Source of the DNA: Candidatus Ideonella esbjergensis
Lineage (GTDB): Bacteria; Pseudomonadota; Gammaproteobacteria; Burkholderiales; Burkholderiaceae_C
Reading direction: 5' to 3'
Length of the DNA: 64,000 nt
Assembly (NCBI GenBank): GCA_016710065.1
Contig: JADJLP010000014.1
Location: 246,832-310,831 of the forward strand
Shown here: piece after piece, positions 35,139-46,700 of the stretch
Layout: every line of letters starts with the position of its first letter
Position numbering within the stretch: the first letter of the stretch is position 1
Notes under the pieces: generated by a model
What the model saw: the letters and a program-made list of their open reading frames with translations, nothing else
What the model was told of the DNA's origin: nothing
The model's database searches: none
Translations under genes and position numbers: made by a program

Positions 35139-35453
35139 GGCCGACGAGCGGCGGCCGTCCGCATTCGCTCGGGTGTCGAGACCCTTCTTGCGGCCCATGG
35201 CGTTAGTCGAGAAGTACGAGGCCACCTTCAATCTCATGGCCTGACCGGCGTTCAAGCCAGACACTACGACGGGCATGACTACATGCCCGAGAAGCGCTCG
35301 GCGCTTGAACTTTTGTGTCGCGAGCTTCAGTTGAAGGCCGTCTCACAGGCACCATTGCATGACCACCATCAGTCGGCTAAAGGCCGTCCACGAGGGACAT
35401 GCGAGCGGTGGGTCATGTTAGAGATGGCTGCGACGGCGACTCCATATCCCTAA
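35139..35453 (+). pseudogene. tyrosine recombinase/integrase C-terminal fragment
   Basis: Read in the frame ending with TAA at 35451, this encodes SGVETLLAAHGVSREVRGHL and then QSHGLTGVQARHYDGHDYMP followed by EKRSALELLCREL. This is the end of a phage/ICE-type tyrosine recombinase: the Arg box region before GVETLLA, the RGHLQSHG His box and the catalytic Tyr in RHYDGHDY. No start codon or N-terminal catalytic Arg is present upstream, so only the C-terminal third is left. It lies immediately upstream of the hexamer array and the eCIS locus. Confidence 0.7.
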
Positions 35454-35493
35454 TCGTGATGAGCGTTTTCGGTGTCTATCGCTGTAGGATTTG

Positions 35494-35606
35494 GGCCCAG
35501 GCCCAGGCCCAGCCCCAGCCCCAGGCCCAGGCCCAGGCCCAGGCCCAGGCCCAGGCCCAGGCCCAGGCCCAGGCCCAGGCCCAGGCGCAGGCGCAGGCGC
35601 AAGCGT
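35494..35606. repeat. GCCCAG hexamer tandem array
   Basis: About 18 near-identical copies of GCCCAG, with two GCCCCA variants near the left and GCGCAG variants at the right end. Because the unit is six bases, copy-number change never alters a reading frame; the plus strand reads (Ala-Gln)n or (Pro-Arg)n. The array lies about 70 bases upstream of the LuxR-type gene and probably within its promoter region. Slippage there could tune expression. A shorter run of the related CAGCCC type occurs inside the AAA+ gene at about 37,933-37,957. Confidence 0.85.
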
Positions 35607-35675
35607 AGATTCCGACCCGTGGCGTCGTGCGCCTTGCTGAGAACCATGGCTCTTGAAACAGACGGGGGAGGTGGC

Positions 35676-36335
35676 ATGACTAGTCTAGTTCTCACGATAA
35701 GGGCTCGCATCTATCGAGATGGACTTGTGGCCGCACTGTCCTCGCGCCCAAGCTTCACCGTTGCCTCAGCGGGAGCTGACGTAGCAAGCGCGATTGTCTC
35801 CTTAGAGAGATTTCAGCCCGATGCCCTTCTACTCGACGTTGGCGTGGGCTGTGCCCCAGAGATCGTCGTGCTGGCGCAGCAGGCGTCGCCCTCCACCAAA
35901 CTCGTGGCGCTGGGCATTCGAACAGACTGCTGCGAAGAACTGCTCTCGTGGGCAGAGGCGGGCGCCGTTGGTTTCGTGACCTGCGACAACTCGATCGATG
36001 AGCTAGTAACCTGCATCAATTTGGCCTTATACGGCGAATTGGCATGCTCGCCGCGCACTTCGGCAACCCTCCTGCGGCGTCTGGTCCAACTTGCTGCTGA
36101 GCGATCTCCCCTCATCAACGGGCAGCCGCAACTGACGCCGCGTCAGTCCCAAATTCTGCCGCTATTGCGCGCAGGCAAAAGCAACAAGCAGATCGCCCGG
36201 GATCTCGGTATCGAACTCGCCACCGTCAAGAACCACGTGCACCATCTCTTGCAGCGCTTGAAGGTGCGTCACCGCGACGAGGCTGCGGACGTTACTTCGC
36301 CGCACGCGCACCGCACGCGCCCTACCTCAGTCTAG
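35676..36335 (+). CDS. LuxR/NarL-type response regulator at the head of the eCIS locus
   Basis: A 219-residue regulator. The N-terminal receiver-like domain (LVLTIRARIYRDGLVAAL, DALLLDVGVG with a possible phospho-Asp) is degenerate. The C-terminal LuxR helix-turn-helix (LTPRQSQILPLLRAGKSNKQ, IARDLGIELATVKNHVHHLL) is intact. The start at 35676 is chosen for the strong GGGGGAGG five bases upstream; the frame is also open through the hexamer array, which would add a (Pro-Arg)n leader but lacks a comparable start signal. NarL-type regulators are common beside eCIS loci and are the likely controller of particle production. Confidence 0.82.
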   Translation: MTSLVLTIRARIYRDGLVAALSSRPSFTVASAGADVASAIVSLERFQPDALLLDVGVGCAPEIVVLAQQASPSTKLVALGIRTDCCEELLSWAEAGAVGFVTCDNSIDELVTCINLALYGELACSPRTSATLLRRLVQLAAERSPLINGQPQLTPRQSQILPLLRAGKSNKQIARDLGIELATVKNHVHHLLQRLKVRHRDEAADVTSPHAHRTRPTSV

Positions 36336-36482
36336 GCGCGCGCTCGGGCTCGCTCCCGGTACCTGACCACGCGTGCCAGCGCGTGCCCAACGCGTCACCG
36401 CGCGAGCGTTTGTGACTCTCGTGGATCGATGGATGCACACCCTTTCGGTGAGCTCCTGAATCCAAATTGGGCCTTCATTCCC

Positions 36483-36510
36483 GCCTCCTGGACCTTTAAG
36501 CCCAGGAGGC
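36483..36510. promoter_or_regulatory. 9-bp inverted repeat upstream of the eCIS genes
   Basis: GCCTCCTGG and CCAGGAGGC are perfect reverse complements around a 10-base loop, without a following T-run. It lies 59 bases upstream of the receiver-like gene in a 230-base gap with no gene. It could be an operator for the adjacent LuxR-type protein or an RNA hairpin hiding an AGGAGG sequence; the right arm itself contains AGGAGG. Confidence 0.4.
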
Positions 36511-36568
36511 GCCAGCGTAGCCTTGGTCAGGAATTTTATGAGACGCACGCCTCAGAACGCGATGCTCC

Positions 36569-36907
36569 ATGCCAATCGAGCGCATACGTGTCTTGATCGC
36601 CAGCATCCCTGAAATGCTGTGCGAAGTCCTGGCGTCAGAGTTGGGCAATGATCGGGAGATTGAGTTGCTGATCTCAAGAGAGAAAGAGGATTTGCTGACG
36701 GACATCGGCCGCTTCCATCCCGATGTCGTAATCGTCGAGAGCGGTGGCGCACTGGCCTCCTGCATTGCACGGCTTCGTCAGGTCTACCTCTTGAGTCCAT
36801 CTGCCAGCAAAGTTCGTCGCTTCGAGTTGCGCTCCACTGACGAAGACATGGGCGACGTGTCCTTGAGCCAGCTAGTCGCTGCGATCAAACAGAAGAAGGG
36901 GCGCTGA
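36569..36907 (+). CDS. receiver-like small protein
   Basis: A 112-residue protein resembling a response-regulator receiver without an output domain. RIRVLIASIPEMLCEVLASE is the first strand and helix, and FHPDVVIVESGGAL takes the place of the phospho-acceptor strand but has Glu-Ser instead of Asp. The missing aspartate suggests a phosphorylation-independent role. It lies one base upstream of the AAA+ ATPase gene, so it belongs to the eCIS operon; similar receiver-like proteins accompany other eCIS clusters. Confidence 0.65.
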   Translation: MPIERIRVLIASIPEMLCEVLASELGNDREIELLISREKEDLLTDIGRFHPDVVIVESGGALASCIARLRQVYLLSPSASKVRRFELRSTDEDMGDVSLSQLVAAIKQKKGR

Positions 36908-36908
36908 G

Positions 36909-39034
<2,126 letters not shown>

Positions 39035-39038
<4 letters not shown>

Positions 39039-39922
39039 TCGACGATCTCGACCGCAGCCTGAGCAAGCTCTTCGAACTTGAGTTCGGCAACCCGCTGCCC
39101 TTCGACCTGAGCTTCGCGATCCCCGACAAGGCATTCGCGCCGGTGTCGAAACAGAAGAGCACGCTCAACTGCTACCTCTACGACATCCGCGAGAACCGCG
39201 ACCTGCGCGACGTTGGCCGTTACCTCGAACGCCACGCCGGTGGTCAGTACTCGCTCGACGCGGCGCCGTGCCGCGTGAAGGCTTCGTACTGCATCACCGC
39301 GTGGAGCCCCAGCGAGGTCACGCCCGGTATCGACCCCCACTTGGACGAGCACAACCTGCTCGCCGCTGTGCTGCGCGTGCTTTTGCGCTACCCAGAATTC
39401 CCGCGCCCCGCACTCATCGGCACGCTCGTCGGCCAGAAGCTGCCGCTGCCAACACAGATCGCGCAGCCCGACTCGGCGCGCAACTCGGGTGACTTCTGGA
39501 ACGCGATCGGCGGGCAGTTGCGGCCCTCGCTCGAGTACGGTGTCTCGATCGCACTGGACTACCAGGCCGGCGACGTGGGCCCGCTTGCGACCAGCGTGCA
39601 GGCCCGTGTGGGCTCGCGCGACGGCGATGCCGAGCGACTCATTCCCCCCGCAGACCCGCTGTACGCGGTGGGCGGAACAGTGTGGAGCGGCGGTCCGGCC
39701 GCGACGCCCGTGGCCGGCGCCTGGGTGCGCATCGACGAGACCGGCGAATTGGCGGTGGCCGACACCACCGGGCAGTTCGTCGTGCAGCACGTGGTGCCTG
39801 GTCTCTACACGCTGCGGGTGCGCGCCACGGGTTTCAAAGAGGCCTCCCAGCCCCTGCCGGTGCCGCTGACTGCGGGTTCGTACGACATCCATTTGGTCCC
39901 CCCTCTAACAGGAGCGTTCACC
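39035..39922 (+). CDS. DUF4255 (Pvc16 N-terminal) cap/terminator protein with carboxypeptidase-like domain
   Basis: About 290 residues. The N-terminal DUF4255 domain (about 1-185) is the eCIS homologue of the tube/sheath terminator that caps the particle (Afp16/Pvc16). The C-terminal part (about 205-290) is a carboxypeptidase regulatory-like beta-sandwich (GAWVRIDETGELAVADTTGQ, LYTLRVRATGFKEA). There is no stop codon in this frame before the sheath: a run of six Cs at 39898-39903 puts a TAA (39906) one base out of frame, so the frame continues through into the sheath protein. One C fewer would end this protein at VPL. The normal gene boundary is therefore at about 39908. Confidence 0.82.
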
Positions 39923-41863
<1,941 letters not shown>

Positions 41864-41895
41864 AACCTGTCTCATGAACCTTTGAGGAGCCCGCC

Positions 41896-42336
41896 ATGGC
41901 CGAAACCGGACAACGCATCGACCCCTTTCGCAACTTCAACTTCCTGGTCGAGATCGACGGCATAGCGCAAGGCACTTTCATCGAATGCAGCGGTCTGGGC
42001 GCCACCACCGAGGTGATCGAAACCCGCGAGGGCGGCGACAACACGACGGTGCGCAAGCTGCCGGGCAAGACCACCTACACCGACATCACGCTCAAGTGGG
42101 GCCTGTCGGCTTCGAAGGAGCTGTGGAAGTGGCGCGAGCAGGTGATCCACGGCACGGTGGCGCGCAAGAATGGCTCGGTCGTCGTCTACGACCTCGCCAA
42201 CCGCGCCGAGGTGGCGCGTTGGAACTTCGTGGCCGCTTGGCCGAGCAAGTGGGAGGGCGCCGCGTTCAATGCCAAGGGCAACGATATCGCGGTCGACACG
42301 CTGGTGCTGAGCCACGAAGGCATCGCGAGGGCCTGA
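41896..42336 (+). CDS. eCIS inner tube protein
   Basis: A 146-residue Hcp/gp19-like protein (phage tail tube family, Afp1/Pvc1-like) that stacks into the inner tube. Typical text is RIDPFRNFNFLVEIDGIAQG, SGLGATTEVIETREGGDN and KLPGKTTYTDITLKWGLS. GAGGAGCCC precedes the ATG. Only one tube gene is visible, so it must serve both the shaft and the baseplate-proximal position, or a second copy is elsewhere. Confidence 0.93.
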   Translation: MAETGQRIDPFRNFNFLVEIDGIAQGTFIECSGLGATTEVIETREGGDNTTVRKLPGKTTYTDITLKWGLSASKELWKWREQVIHGTVARKNGSVVVYDLANRAEVARWNFVAAWPSKWEGAAFNAKGNDIAVDTLVLSHEGIARA

Positions 42337-42338
42337 GC

Positions 42339-42713
42339 ATGTTCATCACCGAATACGAGTTCGAGCTGCCCAAGGGTTACGTCGACGCATCTGGCACCTT
42401 GCACCGCAAGGGCGTGATGCGCCTGGCCACCGCGGCCGACGAGTTGATGCCGCTGAAAGACCCGCGAGTGCGCGACTTCTCGGCCTATCTCATCGTCATC
42501 CTGCTGTCGCGGGTGGTGATGCGGCTGGGCACGCTGACCGACATCAACCCCAGCGTAATCGAAGGCCTGTTTACCGAAGACCTCTCGTACCTGCAGCACA
42601 CGTACAACCGTATCAACGGATTGGCGCACGACGATGACGATGCGCAGTGCCCGCAGTGCGGGCATCACTTCCAGCCGGTGCACGTACCGGGGGGATTCGT
42701 GGCTACCCCCTGA
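42339..42713 (+). CDS. eCIS tail assembly protein, zinc-ribbon-like C-terminus
   Basis: A 124-residue protein in the slot occupied by tail-assembly proteins in phage and eCIS clusters. The N-terminal part (EFELPKGYVDASGTLHRKGV) reads like a domain made during baseplate/tube assembly. The C-terminus has CPQCGHHFQPVH, a one-sided zinc-binding motif. It follows the tube gene by two bases and precedes a tiny DUF6760-type gene, an order seen in other clusters. Molecular role is not proven. Confidence 0.7.
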   Translation: MFITEYEFELPKGYVDASGTLHRKGVMRLATAADELMPLKDPRVRDFSAYLIVILLSRVVMRLGTLTDINPSVIEGLFTEDLSYLQHTYNRINGLAHDDDDAQCPQCGHHFQPVHVPGGFVATP

Positions 42714-42736
42714 ACCGGGTCACCAGGGAGGTAGCC

Positions 42737-42847
42737 ATGCTCGCACGCCATGTTCACTGGACCCACCAGGAGCTGATGGACCTTGACCACGCCGAGCGGC
42801 GGCGCTGGTTGCACGCCGTGCTGCAACTGCAGAAGGAGGCCGCGTGA
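42737..42847 (+). CDS. small eCIS protein (DUF6760-like)
   Basis: A 36-residue protein (HVHWTHQELMDLDHAERRRW) following a strong AGGGAGG six bases upstream. The text resembles DUF6760, a tiny family found next to phage-like tail assembly genes. Its stop overlaps the start of the DUF4157 core protein by four bases, so the pair is translationally coupled. It may be the C-terminal half of a tail-assembly chaperone pair with the preceding gene. Confidence 0.75.
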   Translation: MLARHVHWTHQELMDLDHAERRRWLHAVLQLQKEAA

Positions 42848-43638
42848 AGCCCGGCTTCATTCCCGAGATGACCCCGCTCGGGCCGCGGCTCGAGGCCGCT
42901 GCGCGCGCGCTGCGCGCCGCCAAGCAGCAGTCGCCCGCGTGGCTTGCGCCGCTGAGCGAGGTGCTGGAGCGGGTTGAACAGGCGCCACTCGCGCGGCCCG
43001 ACCGCTTTGTGCGCGTCGAGGCCACCGACCTGCGCCGTGTCGATGCGCCGGCCACGGGTGCCCCGAGCGTCGACGAGACACTGGCTCTCCCCGATGGCGT
43101 GCGTGAACGGTTGCGCTCTCAGGTCGGCCCTGCGGTCGACCGGGTGCGCGTGCATGACGACGACAAAGCCCACCGGCTGGCACGCGACCACGGCGCCGAT
43201 GCGGTGTCGGTCGGCACCGACGTGTACTTCGCCCGCGGCCGCTACCAGCCGCACGACTCGCGAGGCTTCGCGCTACTGGCCCACGAAGCCGTGCATGTGG
43301 AGCACGCAACGCGGCCCGACGCGCCCTGGCAGCGAACCGGCGCGTCGGCGCTGGCGGCCGAGGAAGCGTCGGCCCATGCCTTTGAACGCGCGGCGTTGCG
43401 CAGCATGCCGGCCGACCTGCCGCATCGCTTCGCCCCGCCTCCTGCGGCAGCGTTTGTGTTGCCCACTGCCGCGCCCGCCATGACCGCTCCGACGGCACAG
43501 CGCCCGATGAGGGCGGGCGCCGACCGTGCGGTCGACACCGCCCCGTCCGGCTCGGCCATGGACATGGAGGCCATGCGCCAGACCCTCATGCGCGACCTGA
43601 TGAGCCAGATCCGCGCCGACATGGAACGCGGAGGCTGA
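42844..43638 (+). CDS. eCIS core protein with DUF4157 domain
   Basis: A 264-residue protein. The central DUF4157 (eCIS core) domain has LPDGVRERLRSQVGPAVDRV, RVHDDDKAHRLARDHGADAV and the metalloprotease-like HEAVHVEHA (His147). The helix-rich N-terminus and Ala/Pro-rich C-terminus (ending RQTLMRDLMSQIRADMERGG) are likely flexible. DUF4157 is a hallmark of eCIS loci and of their cargo proteins; the HExxH may be structural rather than catalytic. It lies between the assembly genes and the hub genes, consistent with a structural or loading role. Confidence 0.82.
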   Translation: MKPGFIPEMTPLGPRLEAAARALRAAKQQSPAWLAPLSEVLERVEQAPLARPDRFVRVEATDLRRVDAPATGAPSVDETLALPDGVRERLRSQVGPAVDRVRVHDDDKAHRLARDHGADAVSVGTDVYFARGRYQPHDSRGFALLAHEAVHVEHATRPDAPWQRTGASALAAEEASAHAFERAALRSMPADLPHRFAPPPAAAFVLPTAAPAMTAPTAQRPMRAGADRAVDTAPSGSAMDMEAMRQTLMRDLMSQIRADMERGG

Positions 43639-43642
43639 CGCG

Positions 43643-44272
43643 ATGGACCTCGCACGCCTGGCCAAGGCGACGATCACCAACACATCGACCACGGAGCGCT
43701 TCCAGGTCATGTACAACCCCGACGAATTACGCCTGGAGCAGGGCAACAACTTCGCCGAGGTCGGCATCCCCGGTCTGGACGCACCGCCCGTTCAGTACGT
43801 GCGCGGGAAGGCGCGCACGCTTTCGATGGACCTCTTCTTTGACAGCTACGAAGCCGACCAGGATGTGCGCTCGCACACCGGCCCGCTGGTGAAGCTGCTC
43901 GACAAGGAGCCGCTCACCAAAGCGCCTCCGGTGCTGCTGTTCTCGATGGGGCAGCTCAACTTCCAGTGCGTTCTGGTCGACGCGTCGCAGCGCTTCACCA
44001 TGTTCAGGCGCGACGGCACTCCGGTGCGCTCGACCATCGCAGTGCGCTTCCAGGAGTTCGTGCGGGTCGAGATCGCGATTGAACGCGGCCTCTTCATCGG
44101 GCCGCCGACCCTGCACAACGTGGTGCGCAGTGAAACCGCGAGCGCGATCGCGGCCGCGGTGCTGGGCGACCCGGCGCGCTGGCGCGAGGTGGCTGAGGCC
44201 AACGGCATCGACGACCCGCTGAACATTCCGCCCGGCATCACGCTGCAGGTCCCGCAGGGAGGGCAGCGATGA
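43643..44272 (+). CDS. eCIS baseplate hub protein with LysM domain (Pvc7-like)
   Basis: A 209-residue protein. The N-terminal contractile-injection tube/hub domain (TERFQVMYNPDELRLEQGNN, RGKARTLSMDLFFDSYEA) is followed by a LysM motif at the end (WREVAEANGIDDPLNIPPGI, TLQVP). In Afp/Pvc particles this protein links the tube to the spike complex. Its stop overlaps the VgrG-like gene by four bases. Confidence 0.9.
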   Translation: MDLARLAKATITNTSTTERFQVMYNPDELRLEQGNNFAEVGIPGLDAPPVQYVRGKARTLSMDLFFDSYEADQDVRSHTGPLVKLLDKEPLTKAPPVLLFSMGQLNFQCVLVDASQRFTMFRRDGTPVRSTIAVRFQEFVRVEIAIERGLFIGPPTLHNVVRSETASAIAAAVLGDPARWREVAEANGIDDPLNIPPGITLQVPQGGQR

Positions 44273-45894
44273 ACGCTCGCTTCTACGCACCGGCCTTCGA
44301 CGTTCGCATCAGCGGCGTGACCCTGGCGGCTGATGTGTCCAACCAGGTCATCAGCCTGCAGGTGGACAACAACCTCGACCTCGCGGACATGTTTACGCTG
44401 GTGCTGCGCAACGCGAACAACCAGCTCATCGACTCCGCGCTCTTTGATCTGGGCAAGACGGTTGAGGTTCACATTGGCTACGGCGGCGATCTCACGCCCA
44501 TGATGCTGGGCGAGATCACCTCGATCGAGCCCTCGTTCCCCGAGAGCGGCGCGCCCACACTACGCATCTGCGGCTATGACCTCTCGCACCGACTGCGCAA
44601 CGGGCAAGGCGACCGCCAGTTCCAGTACGTGCCCGACAGCGTGATCGCGGCGGTGATCGCGGCCGAGGCCGGCCTGATCCCGGTCGTCGATCCGTCGCCC
44701 ATCTTCCACCGCAAGAAGATCATCCAGAGCGGCAGCGACATGGCGTTCTTGAAGGATCGCGCGCGCGCGAACTTCTTCGACGTGTACGTGCACTGGGACA
44801 AGCTGTACTTCCAGTTTCCGCGCCCGCAGTTGGAGGCGGTCGTACTCGAATGGGGCAAGAACCTTTCATCATTTTCGCCGCGGCTGTCCAACTCGGGGCT
44901 CGCGGGCATGCAGATCGTGCGCGGGTACAACGAGGAACTGGCGCAGACCATCGTCGCTTTCGCGATGGCGCCCGACCTCGATCTCGACAACCTGCTCGAG
45001 CGCCTGGGCACGAGTGCGCGCGACATGCTGCTGTCGCTGGGCAAGAACGTGGTGCGTAACCAGCCAGTCGAGTCGCCGATCGACGCGGTGGTGCTGGCCA
45101 AGTCGATTTTGCAGGACATCCTCGAAGGCCTGTACGAAGGTAGCGGCAACTGCGTGGGCCTGCCCGAGCTCAAGGCGGGGCAGATGATCGAGGTGCGCGG
45201 TGTAGGCAAGCGCTTCAGCGGCATGTACCGGCTGCGCAAGGTCACCCACACCGTGGGCGACAACGGCTACCGTACCAGCTTCGAGGTCACGCAGCGCGGC
45301 GGCACGGTGCTGCTCTCACTCTTGCGAAAGTCGATCGTTGAGCGGCCCTCGCCGAACACCCGCGAGCGCTTCTACGGCGTCGCCGTGGCCAAGGTGGAGG
45401 CCAACCACGTTGATCCCACCGAAGGGCCGCCGCTGGCACGAGTCAAGGTTTCATATCCGTGGCTGTCGGACAAGGTCGAGAGCGGATGGGCGCGTTGCGC
45501 CTCGCCGATGGCGGGCGACGGCACTGGCCTATTCCTGTTGCCCGAGATCGGCGACGAGGTGCTGGTGGCTTTCGAACACGGTGACCTTGCCAAGCCCATC
45601 GTGCTGTCGTCGCTGTGGAACGGCAAGCACCTGCCGCCGGCATCAAACGTGACGGGCAAGAACTACGTGCGAGTGCTTAAGACTGCGGCCGGCCACGAGA
45701 TCCGGCTCGACGACACGCCCGGCGCCGGCAAGCTGAGCCTGAAAGATATGGCCGGTAGCGAGATCGTCATGAAGTCCGATGGCTCGGTCGCCATCACCGC
45801 GGTGACGAGTATGACGCTCAAGGCCGCAACCACGATCAGCATCGAGGCTGTGAGCGTCAACGTGAAAGTGTCCTCGTCAATGAACGTCTCCTGA
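44269..45894 (+). CDS. VgrG-like spike/hub protein (Pvc8-like)
   Basis: A 541-residue gp27-gp5-type protein forming the trimeric central spike base. The N-terminal gp27-like region runs from FDVRISGVTLAADVSNQ to about residue 350. The OB-fold gp5 domain follows (VKVSYPWLSDKVESGWARCA, LPEIGDEVLVAFEHGDLAKP). A short beta-helix-like needle ends the protein (DGSVAITAVTSMTLKAATTI, SIEAVSVNVKV). There is no C-terminal extension, so cargo is not fused here. Confidence 0.93.
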   Translation: MNARFYAPAFDVRISGVTLAADVSNQVISLQVDNNLDLADMFTLVLRNANNQLIDSALFDLGKTVEVHIGYGGDLTPMMLGEITSIEPSFPESGAPTLRICGYDLSHRLRNGQGDRQFQYVPDSVIAAVIAAEAGLIPVVDPSPIFHRKKIIQSGSDMAFLKDRARANFFDVYVHWDKLYFQFPRPQLEAVVLEWGKNLSSFSPRLSNSGLAGMQIVRGYNEELAQTIVAFAMAPDLDLDNLLERLGTSARDMLLSLGKNVVRNQPVESPIDAVVLAKSILQDILEGLYEGSGNCVGLPELKAGQMIEVRGVGKRFSGMYRLRKVTHTVGDNGYRTSFEVTQRGGTVLLSLLRKSIVERPSPNTRERFYGVAVAKVEANHVDPTEGPPLARVKVSYPWLSDKVESGWARCASPMAGDGTGLFLLPEIGDEVLVAFEHGDLAKPIVLSSLWNGKHLPPASNVTGKNYVRVLKTAAGHEIRLDDTPGAGKLSLKDMAGSEIVMKSDGSVAITAVTSMTLKAATTISIEAVSVNVKVSSSMNVS

Positions 45895-45903
45895 GGTGCC
45901 GTC

Positions 45904-46230
45904 ATGCCCGCCGTTCTCATTGCCACCGACATCGTCAAGTGCCCGCACACGCCGGGAGTTGCCGGCCCGGTGACGGCACCCAAGCTCACCGTGGGCACGA
46001 CGGCAGCGCCCGTGCTCACGGGCCTAGGTTCGGTGGCCGGTTGCCCGATTGTGCCGCCACCGGCGACTAATGTGGCCTGCAGCCTGGTCACGATCACTGG
46101 CGGAAAGGCCACCAAGTTGAAGGTCGGCAACCTGCCCGTGCTGCTCGGATCGCTGGCGGCGACCGCTGCGGGTTCGCCCGGCGGATCGCTGTCGGTCACG
46201 CCCGGTCAGTCCAAGCTGATCGCCATCTGA
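45904..46230 (+). CDS. PAAR-like spike tip protein (DUF4280/Pvc10-like position)
   Basis: A 108-residue protein rich in Val/Gly/Pro/Thr with cysteines and a histidine ([28 protein letters not shown]) and [20 protein letters not shown]. This is the pattern of PAAR-like tip proteins that cap the VgrG spike and bind a metal. It follows the VgrG gene by nine bases, as expected. No toxin is fused to it. Confidence 0.8.
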   Translation: MPAVLIATDIVKCPHTPGVAGPVTAPKLTVGTTAAPVLTGLGSVAGCPIVPPPATNVACSLVTITGGKATKLKVGNLPVLLGSLAATAAGSPGGSLSVTPGQSKLIAI

Positions 46231-46259
46231 TCGCCGGCGGCTTTCCGAGACGACACAGC

Positions 46260-46700
46260 ATGAACAACGAATACCTGGGCCGCGGAATGGCCTTCCCCAC
46301 CTGGCAAGACGGCGCCGGGCGACCGCTGCAGTCGGCCCGCATCGGCATGACCGGCGGCTTCGAAGAATCGGCCGGCGTCCGCAAGATCGAGGAGTCGATC
46401 CGCATCATCCTCGGAACGCAGTTCGGCGAGCGGCAAATGCGGCCGACCTTCGGCTGCAACCTCAAGAGCCTGGTGTTCGCTCCGAACAACGACACCACCG
46501 CCAATGTCGCGCGCCACTACGTGGCCGAAGGCCTGGCACTTTGGGAGCCGCGCATCGAGGTGCTGGAGGTCGTGGTCAATCGCGACCTCACCGAGCGGCA
46601 GCTCGGCGTCATGCGCATCAGCATCCTTTATCGCATCAAGGCGACGCAGTTCACGCAGAGCTTCGTCTATCCCTTCTATCTCGAGCCGAGGCCCGCATGA
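46260..46700 (+). CDS. gp25/GPW-type baseplate wedge protein (Pvc9-like)
   Basis: A 146-residue protein of the phage gp25/W family, a core baseplate wedge subunit that nucleates the sheath. Diagnostic text is [20 protein letters not shown] (with the conserved GER..RP), [13 protein letters not shown] and an ending [17 protein letters not shown]. It is coupled to the baseplate J gene by an ATGA overlap. Confidence 0.92.
   Translation: MNNEYLGRGMAFPTWQDGAGRPLQSARIGMTGGFEESAGVRKIEESIRIILGTQFGERQMRPTFGCNLKSLVFAPNNDTTANVARHYVAEGLALWEPRIEVLEVVVNRDLTERQLGVMRISILYRIKATQFTQSFVYPFYLEPRPA

Noticed and set aside
35494..35606. CRISPR-like array
   Set aside because: The units are contiguous hexamers without spacers; no cas gene is present.
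35399..35608. Open frame encoding (Ala-Gln)n across the hexamer array
   Set aside because: It is simply the translation of a tandem hexamer, has no ribosome-binding site and ends with the array.
35472..35675. Longer start for the eCIS LuxR regulator adding a Pro-Arg leader
   Set aside because: No good start signal; the ATG at 35676 has GGGGGAGG at the right distance and a normal receiver N-terminus.
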